From Glycomyces sp. NRRL B-16210 (GTDB taxonomy: Bacteria; Actinomycetota; Actinomycetes; Mycobacteriales; Micromonosporaceae), in contig NZ_JOGR01000011.1 in NCBI RefSeq assembly GCF_000719515.1, forward strand, positions 124,001-188,000: a DNA stretch of 64,000 nt, in the 5' to 3' direction. This document shows positions 58,334-64,000 of the stretch, in pieces (the stretch's first letter is position 1; every line of letters begins with the position of its first letter). The notes under the pieces were generated by a model. That model searched no databases. It worked only from the letters and a program-made list of their open reading frames with translations, and was not told where the DNA came from. The position numbers were made by a program, and so were the translations under genes.

Positions 58334-58951
58334 ATGATGTTTGACAAGGGCGCCGAAGCCCACCGCCAGGACCAGCCGCGGCTGTCGGTCGTGGCCGGGG
58401 CCGGGCCCGACACGGCCGAGGCGCTGCTGCACCGCACCGCGCTGGGCGAGGACGACGCCTTCGCCGCCCTCTACGACCTGATGTCCGGGCGCGTCTACGG
58501 CCTGTGCCTGCGCATCGTCCGCGACCCGGCGCAGGCCGAGGAGGTCGCCCAGGAGGTCCTGGTCGAGGTGTGGCGCACGGCGACCCGCTTCGACGAGCAC
58601 CGCGGCTCGGCCGCCGCCTGGATCACCACGATCGCCCACCGGCGGGCGGTCGACCGGGTCCGGTCGGCGCAGGCCGCGGGCGACCGCGAGCGCCGCGCCG
58701 CCGCCGAGTCCGCCGAACCCGAGTACGACTCGGTCGCCGAGACCGCGGCCGGGCGGCTGGAGCACCGGCAGGTCCGCCGGTGCCTGAAGACGCTCACCGA
58801 GCTCCAGCGGCAGGCGGTCACCCTCGCCTACTACGGCGGCCACACCTACCGGCAGGTCGCGAGTCTGCTGGACGCGGCCGTCCCCACCGTCAAGTCCCGC
58901 ATCCGCGACGGCCTCATCAAGCTGCGCGACTGCCTGGAGGTGTCGCGATGA
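58334..58951 (+). CDS. sigK: ECF RNA polymerase sigma factor SigK
   Basis: A 205-residue ECF sigma factor. Region 2 holds DAFAALYDLMSGRVYGLCLR IVRD-type residues and AQAEEVAQEVLVEVWRTATR F (read in parts). Region 4 holds ELQRQAVTLAYYGGHTYRQV A and VPTVKSRIRDGLIKLRDCLE. Together with the RskA-like membrane anti-sigma factor next to it, the fasciclin protein downstream and the promoter type, SigK is the best name. The ATG at 58334 is followed directly by a second ATG. Confidence 0.88.
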   Translation: MMFDKGAEAHRQDQPRLSVVAGAGPDTAEALLHRTALGEDDAFAALYDLMSGRVYGLCLRIVRDPAQAEEVAQEVLVEVWRTATRFDEHRGSAAAWITTIAHRRAVDRVRSAQAAGDRERRAAAESAEPEYDSVAETAAGRLEHRQVRRCLKTLTELQRQAVTLAYYGGHTYRQVASLLDAAVPTVKSRIRDGLIKLRDCLEVSR

Positions 58952-59703
58952 GCGAAGACGTCCACACCCTCGTCGGCGCCTGGGCGCTCGACGCGGTCGA
59001 CGCGGACGAGCGCGCCCGCGTCGAACGCCACCTCGACGCCTGCGCCTCGTGCGCACAAGAGGCCGCCGAACTGCGCGAGACCGTTGCCCGCCTAGCTGAC
59101 GTGACCGTCGCCGAGCCGCCCGCGCGGCTGCGCGAGAACGTCCTCGCCCAGGTGCGACGCACCCGGCAGGAGGCCCCGGCCGCCCGGCCGGGGGAGGCCC
59201 CCGCGCCCGGGCCGGTCGCCGATCTGCGCCGCGGCCCGCACCGCTCCCGACGCTCGCCGCGGCTGCGGCTGGCCCTCGGGGCCGCCGCGCTCGCCGTGGC
59301 CGCGGCCTTCGCGGGGGTCTTCGCCACCTGGGCGGTCATGCAGCAGCCGGCCGGCGAGGGCGAGCGGATCGCGGCCGTGCTCGAAGCCGCCGACGCAGAG
59401 GTCTCCTACCAGGAGGCCGAAGGCGGCGGCCGCGTCACCGTGATCACCTCGGAGGCGCTCGACCAGGGCGTCGTGGTCGTCGCCGACCTCGCCGCGCCCG
59501 GACCGGACCGCTCCTACCAGGTGTGGCTGGTCGAGGAGGCGGGCCAGGTCTCGGCCGGGGTCATGGACCCCGGCGACTCCTCCGCGACCATGCTCGTCGA
59601 AGGTCTCGGGGACACCCTGCTCGTGGGGGTCACCAATGAGCCGGCGGGCGGTTCGGCGGAACCGACCCTGCCGATGGTCGCCGACGTGGCTCTGCCCGCG
59701 TAG
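58948..59703 (+). CDS. rskA: Anti-sigma-K factor, RskA-type
   Basis: A 251-residue membrane protein. A cytosolic anti-sigma zinc-type domain carries HLDACASCAQEA (H-x3-C-x2-C) near residue 32. A basic linker precedes one membrane helix (LALGAAALAVAAAFAGVFAT W, about 110-132), and an external RskA domain has SYQVWLVEEAGQVSAGVMDP and a beta-rich end. It holds SigK inactive until cleaved by proteases such as the site-2 protease. The ATG overlaps the sigK stop by 4 bp. Confidence 0.92.
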   Translation: MSEDVHTLVGAWALDAVDADERARVERHLDACASCAQEAAELRETVARLADVTVAEPPARLRENVLAQVRRTRQEAPAARPGEAPAPGPVADLRRGPHRSRRSPRLRLALGAAALAVAAAFAGVFATWAVMQQPAGEGERIAAVLEAADAEVSYQEAEGGGRVTVITSEALDQGVVVVADLAAPGPDRSYQVWLVEEAGQVSAGVMDPGDSSATMLVEGLGDTLLVGVTNEPAGGSAEPTLPMVADVALPA

Positions 59704-59714
59704 GCGACCGCAGC

Positions 59715-59748
59715 GGCGCGGACCGGGGCGAAAGCCCAGGTCCGCGCC
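59715..59748 (+). terminator. Hairpin after rskA
   Basis: GGCGCGGACC (59715-59724) pairs perfectly with GGTCCGCGCC (59739-59748), with a 14-base loop and a GTGTTTCG run after it. It separates the sigK-rskA message from the oxidoreductase, which has its own SigK-type promoter. Confidence 0.65.
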
Positions 59749-59798
59749 GTGTTTCGCATCGTGCGCGAAATTGCTCCCGATTTATTTCGCGCCCGGAC

Positions 59799-59825
59799 CC
59801 ATCCGGGGGCCGACCGGCCCCGAAT
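59799..59825 (+). promoter_or_regulatory. SigK-type promoter of the oxidoreductase-fasciclin genes
   Basis: CCATCC (59799-59804) and CCGAAT (59820-59825) are 15 bases apart, the same boxes and spacing as upstream of sigK. The -10 box ends only 7 bases before the ATG at 59833, so transcription should start at or next to the A of that ATG and give a leaderless message. This also supports 59833 as the true start. Confidence 0.75.
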
Positions 59826-59832
59826 CCAGGGC

Positions 59833-61329
59833 ATGAACGGCAAACCGATCGCAGCCCTGGCGGGCATCGCCTGCGCGGGGGCGGCCCTCGCAGCGGCGCA
59901 GCTCGCCGCAGCGGCGGTGGCCCCTGGCAGCGCCCCCGTGGCCGCGGTCGGGGCCGCGGTGGTCGACGCCGTGCCCGAGCCGGTCAAGGACTTCGCGATC
60001 CGGACCTTCGGGGTCCACGACAAGCTGGTCCTGCTGGGGACCATCGGCGCCGTGCTCCTGGTCGCCGCCGCGGTCGTGGGCGTCCTCGCCGTCCGCCGCA
60101 TCGCGATCGGCTACACCGCCCTCGCCCTCCTCGGCGCCGTCGGGGCCTGGGCCGCGCTGACCCGCCCGGCCGCCGGTGCGACCTGGGCGCTGCCCTCGAT
60201 CGCCGGCGCCGCCTGCGGCGCGGTCGTCCTGTGGCTGCTGGTGCGGCGCCCCGCCGCCGCCGAGCCGCCCGTGCCCGGCAGGGTCGTCGACCGCCGCGGC
60301 GTCCTGTTCGCCCTCACCGGCGCCGGGCTCGCCGGCGCGGTCGGGTGGCGCCTGGGCGGCACCGGCGAGATCGACGCCGCCCGCGAGGCCGTCCGCCTTC
60401 CCGAGCCGGTCTCGGTCGGCCCCGCGGGGACCGGACTCGACGTCGAGGGCCTCACCCGCTACCTGACCCCGAACGCCGACTTCTACCGCGTGGACACCGC
60501 TTTGGTGCTTCCCCGGGTCCTCCCCGAGGACTACGTCCTGCGCGTCACCGGCCGCGTCGCGAACCCGATCGAGCTGACCTTCGCCGACCTCCTCGAACGC
60601 GAGCTGGTCGAACGCGAGATCACCCTCTCCTGCGTCTCCAACGAGGTCGGCGGGAACCTCGCCGGGAACGCCCGCTGGCTCGGCGCGCCCCTGGCCGACC
60701 TGCTCGCCGAGGCCGGGCCCGAGTCCGGCGCCGACCAGGTCGTCTCCCGCTCCGCGGACGGCTGGACCGCCGGGACCCCGACCGAGATCTGCATGGACGG
60801 GCGCGACGCCCTCGTCGCCGTCGGCATGAACGGCGAGCCGTTGCCGCTCGAACACGGCTTCCCGGTGCGCATGATCGTGCCCGGCCTGTACGGCTACGTC
60901 TCGGCCACCAAGTGGCTCGTGGAGATCGAGCTCTCCTCCTTCGCCGACTTCGACGCCTACTGGGTCCGCCGCGACTGGTCGGCCGAGGGCCCGGTCAAGA
61001 CCTTCTCGCGCATCGACACGCCCAAGCCGCTCAAGCGCGTCGCGACCGGGCCGACCGCCGTCGCCGGGGTCGCCTGGGCCCAGCACCGCGGCATCGACCA
61101 CGTCGAGGTCCGCGTCGACGAAGGCCCCTGGAACGAGGCCGAACTCGCCCCCGTCATCGGCGAGGACACCTGGCGCCAGTGGCAGTGGACGTGGAACGCC
61201 GAGCCCGGCCGCCACAAGTTGGAGGTCCGCGCGACCGACGCGGAGGGCGACACGCAGACCCAGGAGCGGACACCACCGTTCCCCGACGGCGCCACCGGCT
61301 GGCACTCGGTCGTCGTCACCGCCGAATGA
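59833..61329 (+). CDS. Membrane-bound molybdopterin oxidoreductase, sulfite-oxidase fold
   Basis: A 498-residue protein. Four or five membrane helices fill residues 5-140. A second hydrophobic stretch after RRGVLFALTGAGLAGAVGWR leads to an external domain. The molybdopterin domain has the molybdenum cysteine Cys267 in REITLSCVSNEVGGNLAGNA, and LPLEHGFPVRMIVPGLYGYV SATKWL near residue 350. A C-terminal Ig-like dimer domain (VAGVAWAQHRGIDHVEVRVD) follows. No haem domain is seen. It is likely a sulfite-oxidase or sulfoxide-type reductase of the cell envelope, driven by SigK. Confidence 0.9.
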   Translation: MNGKPIAALAGIACAGAALAAAQLAAAAVAPGSAPVAAVGAAVVDAVPEPVKDFAIRTFGVHDKLVLLGTIGAVLLVAAAVVGVLAVRRIAIGYTALALLGAVGAWAALTRPAAGATWALPSIAGAACGAVVLWLLVRRPAAAEPPVPGRVVDRRGVLFALTGAGLAGAVGWRLGGTGEIDAAREAVRLPEPVSVGPAGTGLDVEGLTRYLTPNADFYRVDTALVLPRVLPEDYVLRVTGRVANPIELTFADLLERELVEREITLSCVSNEVGGNLAGNARWLGAPLADLLAEAGPESGADQVVSRSADGWTAGTPTEICMDGRDALVAVGMNGEPLPLEHGFPVRMIVPGLYGYVSATKWLVEIELSSFADFDAYWVRRDWSAEGPVKTFSRIDTPKPLKRVATGPTAVAGVAWAQHRGIDHVEVRVDEGPWNEAELAPVIGEDTWRQWQWTWNAEPGRHKLEVRATDAEGDTQTQERTPPFPDGATGWHSVVVTAE

Positions 61330-61371
61330 ACGCCGGGGCGAACCCCGGCACCGAAGAGAGAGGCAAGACCG

Positions 61372-62010
61372 ATGAGCAATCGACTTCTGACCCGCACTGG
61401 AGCACTGGTGGTGGCCGCCGGATTCGCGTTCGCGCTGACCGCCTGCGGCTCGGACGGCGACGACACCTCCACCGAGGACGCCACGTCCAACGAAGCGCCC
61501 ATGACCGAGGACGAGGCCACCGAGGAGGACATGGCCTCCGGCGAGTTCGGCGCGGCGTGTTCGGCCGTGCCGGCCGACGGCGAAGGCAGCTTCTCGGGGA
61601 TGGCCGACGACCCGGTCGCCACCGCCGCGAGCAACAACCCGGTGCTGTCCACGCTGGTCACCGCCGTGACCGAGGCCGATCTGGTCGACACGCTCAACTC
61701 GGCCGAGGACATCACCGTGTTCGCGCCGACCGACGACGCGTTCGCGAAGATCCCCGAGGCCGACCTGGAGTCGGTGCTGGCCGACCAGGACATGCTGACG
61801 AGCGTGCTGACCTACCACGTGGTGGGCGGGCGACTCGCGCCCGAGGACCTCGCCGGGGAGCACGAGACGCTCCAGGGCGGGACGCTCGAGGTGAGCGGCT
61901 CGGGTGAGGACTTCACCGTCAACGGCGAGTCCGCCGTGGTCTGCGGCAACGTCCAGACCGCCAACGCCACCGTCTACATCGTCGACACGGTCCTGATGCC
62001 CACTTCCTAA
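61372..62010 (+). CDS. Fasciclin-domain lipoprotein (MPT83/MPT70-like)
   Basis: A 212-residue lipoprotein. The signal ends in LTAC, with lipid-modified Cys25, followed by a Thr/Glu-rich linker. The fasciclin domain (about 80-212) has NNPVLSTLVTAVTEADLVDT, ITVFAPTDDAFAKIPEADL and LTYHVVGGRLAPEDLAGEHE. It is the homologue type of mycobacterial MPT83/MPT70, main SigK-controlled surface antigens. It lies 42 bp downstream of the oxidoreductase and is probably cotranscribed from the SigK promoter. Confidence 0.93.
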   Translation: MSNRLLTRTGALVVAAGFAFALTACGSDGDDTSTEDATSNEAPMTEDEATEEDMASGEFGAACSAVPADGEGSFSGMADDPVATAASNNPVLSTLVTAVTEADLVDTLNSAEDITVFAPTDDAFAKIPEADLESVLADQDMLTSVLTYHVVGGRLAPEDLAGEHETLQGGTLEVSGSGEDFTVNGESAVVCGNVQTANATVYIVDTVLMPTS

Positions 62011-62022
62011 GGGCCCGGTGTC

Positions 62023-62053
62023 CGGGGCCGTCCGCGATCCGCGGGCGGCCCCG
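62023..62053. terminator. Hairpin between fasciclin and MarR genes
   Basis: CGGGGCCGTCCGCG (62023-62036) pairs with CGCGGGCGGCCCCG (62040-62053) over 14 positions, one of them a G-U pair in RNA, with a 3-base loop. It sits between convergent genes and ends six bases before the MarR stop. Confidence 0.7.
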
Positions 62054-62058
62054 ACGCG

Positions 62059-62556
62059 CTACCCGGGATCGGCCGGGGGGCGCTCGCGCCCGACCGACTG
62101 CATCGCCGCGGTGCTCACCGCCAGGAACCGGGCCACGACCTCGCGCTCGGCGGGCCCGAACTCGGCCCAGGACTGGGCGAACGCCCGCGCCAGCGGCACG
62201 AACATGCGCCCGCCCTCGACCAGGGCCGCCTCGGGCACGGTCAGGGCCACGCGGCGCCGGTCGCCGGCCGGTCGCGTGCGCTCCACGTGCCCGAGCGCCT
62301 CGAGCCGGTCCACGAGCGCCGTGGTCGCCGACGGGCTCAACCCCAGCTCCCTCGCCAGGCCCGAGGGCGACATCGGGTCGCCGCCGCGGGCCGCGTCGAG
62401 GATGAGGCCGAGCGCGTTGACGTCGGTGCGGTGGAGGCCGTGGCGGGCCCCGAACCGCTCGGCGTACCGGTCGGACTCCACCGTCAGCGTCTGGAGCAGC
62501 CGGGTGAGGTCGAGGTCGGAGAGCCCGCCTCCGGTATCGGCGGTGTCGCGGGTCAT
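62059..62556 (-). CDS. MarR family regulator
   Basis: A 165-residue winged-helix regulator. The DNA-binding part reads PSGLARELGLSPSATTALVD RLEALGHVERTRPAGDRRRV (read in two parts), the MarR recognition helix and wing with its D-x-R-R. The ATG at 62556 follows AGGA at 8 bases and is preferred over one 18 codons upstream. It is divergent from the MMPL transporter, with two palindromes in the 114 bp between. It probably represses the transporter until a phenolic or drug ligand binds. Confidence 0.92.
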   Translation of the reverse strand: MTRDTADTGGGLSDLDLTRLLQTLTVESDRYAERFGARHGLHRTDVNALGLILDAARGGDPMSPSGLARELGLSPSATTALVDRLEALGHVERTRPAGDRRRVALTVPEAALVEGGRMFVPLARAFAQSWAEFGPAEREVVARFLAVSTAAMQSVGRERPPADPG

Positions 62557-62600
62557 AGGTGTCGTCCTGTCCGTGTCCGAGGTCGAACTGTAGTTTACTG

Positions 62601-62628
62601 TTTCGATCATCGAAATATCCATCGATGG
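62601..62628. promoter_or_regulatory. Two adjacent palindromes, MarR operators
   Basis: TTTCGATCATCGAAA (62601-62615) has perfect 7-bp arms around one base, and CCATCGATGG (62619-62628) is a perfect 10-bp palindrome. Both contain ATCGA. They lie 45-72 bp from the MarR start and 43-70 bp from the MMPL start, in the shared promoter. Confidence 0.7.
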
Positions 62629-62670
62629 AACCACCGGCGTATTGCGCTCCGAAGACGAGGAGACCCGACC

Positions 62671-64000
62671 ATGGCCCCCGAACGACCGAAGCGCGCGGTC
62701 GCGCGACTGCGCTGGCTCCTCCCGGCGCTGCTGGCGCTGGCCTGGCTCGCCGTGGGCGCCTTCGCGGGGCCCTTCGCCGGGAAGCTCAGCCAGGTCGCCG
62801 TCAACGACGGCTCGGCGTTCCTGCCCTCCACGGCCGAGTCCACCGAGGTGATCGAGCTGCGGGCGGCCTTCGAGGACACCGACGCCACCGTCGCCCAGGT
62901 CGTGGCCGAACGTCCCGGCGGGCTCGAAGGCGGCGACTTCGCCTACCTCGCCGCGGCCGGGGAGGCGATCGCGGCCCTGCCGTTCAACGCCGGGCCGGCG
63001 CCCGAGCCGATCCCCTCCGGCGAGGCCGCGCCCGAAGCGGCCATGATGATCGTCCTCATCGACGCCTCCGAGGAAGCCGGCGTCGACGAGTCGGACGCGG
63101 TCGCCGAGATCCGCGCGCTCCTCGCAGACGACCGCCCCGAAGGGCTCGAAGTGCTCGTCGCCGGCCAGGCCGCGCTCGGCGCCGACCTCGGCGAGGCCTT
63201 CGGCGGCGTCGACGGCCTGCTCCTGCTCGTGGCCGCGGCCGTCGTCGCGGTGATCCTCGTGCTCGTCTACCGCTCCCCGCTGCTGCCGATCCTGGTGCTC
63301 CTGTCCTGCGGCTTCGCGCTCGCCGCCGCCAGCGCGGCCGTCTACGCCCTGGCCGACGCGGGCGTGATCGATCTCAACGGCCAGAGCCAGGGCATCCTGT
63401 TCATCCTCGTCTTCGGCGCGGCCACTGACTACGCGCTGCTGCTCGTGGCCCGATTCCGGGAGGAGCTGAGCGGCGGCGCCGACCGGTTCGCGGCCGTCCG
63501 CAAGGCGCTGCGCGCCACGATCGAGCCCATCGCCGCCTCGGCCGGGACCGTGATCCTCGGCGTGCTGTGCCTGCTGTTCAGCCAGTTGGAGTCGAACCGG
63601 GGGCTCGGGCCGGTCGCGGCGATCGGCATCGGCGCCTCGTTCCTGGCGGCCACGACGTTCCTCCCGGCGGTGCTGGCCCTGTTCGGGCGGTCCGCGTTCT
63701 GGCCGCGCCGCATGGCCTCCGGCGCCGCGCCGCGCCGTTCGCGCCTGTGGTCGGGCGTGGCCGGGCTCGTCGCCCGCCGGCCCCGGGCGGTCTGGTTGAC
63801 CGTGGCCGCGGGACTGGTGGTCGCGGCGGCGTTCATGACCCAGCTCAAGGCCGACGGGACGACGCAGACGGACGTGTTCCTCACCGAGGTCGACTCGGTC
63901 GCGGGCCAGGAGCTGCTCGCCGAGCACTTCGCGGCGGGCTCGGGCGCGCCGGCGGTCATCATCGCGAACGCCGACCAGGCCGAGGCGGTCGCCTCGGCCG
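62671..64000 (+). CDS. MMPL/RND family transporter, N-terminal part (runs off window)
   Basis: At least 443 residues, with no stop before the end of the window. It starts MAPERPKRAVARLRWLLPAL LALAWLAVGAF (in parts), the first helix of an MMPL protein, followed by an external porter loop (residues about 35-185). A block of helices follows: LLLLVAAAVVAVILVLVYRS, LPILVLLSCGFALAAASAAV, and the proton-relay GILFILVFGAATDYALLLVA RFREEL. A second half begins at AVWLTVAAGLVVAAAFMTQL with the next porter loop. Such proteins export lipids or drugs with proton drive. MarR is divergent. Confidence 0.9.
   Translation, partial: MAPERPKRAVARLRWLLPALLALAWLAVGAFAGPFAGKLSQVAVNDGSAFLPSTAESTEVIELRAAFEDTDATVAQVVAERPGGLEGGDFAYLAAAGEAIAALPFNAGPAPEPIPSGEAAPEAAMMIVLIDASEEAGVDESDAVAEIRALLADDRPEGLEVLVAGQAALGADLGEAFGGVDGLLLLVAAAVVAVILVLVYRSPLLPILVLLSCGFALAAASAAVYALADAGVIDLNGQSQGILFILVFGAATDYALLLVARFREELSGGADRFAAVRKALRATIEPIAASAGTVILGVLCLLFSQLESNRGLGPVAAIGIGASFLAATTFLPAVLALFGRSAFWPRRMASGAAPRRSRLWSGVAGLVARRPRAVWLTVAAGLVVAAAFMTQLKADGTTQTDVFLTEVDSVAGQELLAEHFAAGSGAPAVIIANADQAEAVASA

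Noticed and set aside
1..64000. CRISPR array, rRNA operon, riboswitch or replication origin
   Set aside because: No regularly spaced repeats, rRNA segments, recognisable riboswitch cores or DnaA-box clusters were seen by eye in the intergenic regions.

Overview
The window is very GC-rich DNA from an actinomycete. Genes are dense, GTG and TTG starts are common, and neighbours often overlap by 4 bp. The content is typically actinobacterial: a DinB/mycothiol-transferase-like protein, ESX-type secretion substrates, HisKA_3 kinases with LuxR-type regulators, DUF6220 and DUF6069 membrane proteins, and a SigK/anti-SigK/fasciclin module. The mix resembles Glycomycetaceae or Micromonosporales, but that is an impression from memory and not a demonstrated placement.

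Layout. 1-3292: a tight sulfur operon (O-acetylhomoserine sulfhydrylase, cut by the left edge; CoA-binding protein; OsmC; flavin monooxygenase). 3252-8558: an esterase, a two-component system, DinB, and TetR with a divergent membrane protein. 8756-10666: two ESX/WXG-type export substrates without machinery. 10713-15895: TetR and SDR, then two gene remnants joined head to head by a deletion, tandem DUF6220 proteins, a proline-rich membrane protein and a frameshifted small membrane gene. 15972-24507: a kinase-like protein, aldo/keto reductase with TetR, acyltransferase, LysR, arylamine N-acetyltransferase, and TetR with a TetX-like monooxygenase. 24530-32228: a DHA2 exporter divergent from an XRE-cupin regulator, then MerR, serine hydrolase, A/B-barrel protein, GMC oxidoreductase and a membrane protein. 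A 14-bp operator-like motif links the XRE region to the serine hydrolase.

32279-46308: a second-type peptide deformylase, methyltransferase, cysteine hydrolase, GGCT-fold protein, CueP-like copper lipoprotein, a secreted-type peptidylarginine deiminase, a second two-component system, a possible 31-residue membrane peptide, an MFS exporter, a phosphotransferase, an esterase with TetR-type regulator, and an ArsR/P1B-4 metal-ATPase pair with a readable promoter and operator. 46461-51571: an oxidoreductase run behind a MmyB-type regulator, with a decayed cupin-SDR chimera inside it.

51726-53912: a small decayed integrated element at tRNA-Ala(GGC). It has a 35-bp direct repeat of the tRNA 3' part, a serine-recombinase C-terminal remnant, a 5'-truncated DUF1023 hydrolase and a low-GC membrane protein. 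54093-64000: a degenerate amidase, cystathionine gamma-synthase/lyase, a small aspartate-rich calcium-repeat protein, a VOC protein, MsrA, then sigK-rskA, a molybdopterin oxidoreductase and a fasciclin lipoprotein. Two matching promoters (CCATCC, 15-base spacer, CCGAAG or CCGAAT) precede sigK and the oxidoreductase. A MarR/MMPL pair runs off the right edge.

The strongest candidates for something new are the SigK promoter pair with one apparently leaderless message, the 28-bp perfect palindrome that coincides with loss of the nucleophile in the DUF1023 gene, the chimeric and deleted SDR remnants, the amidase with substituted catalytic triad, and the shared operators. I found no CRISPR array, rRNA or complete prophage.
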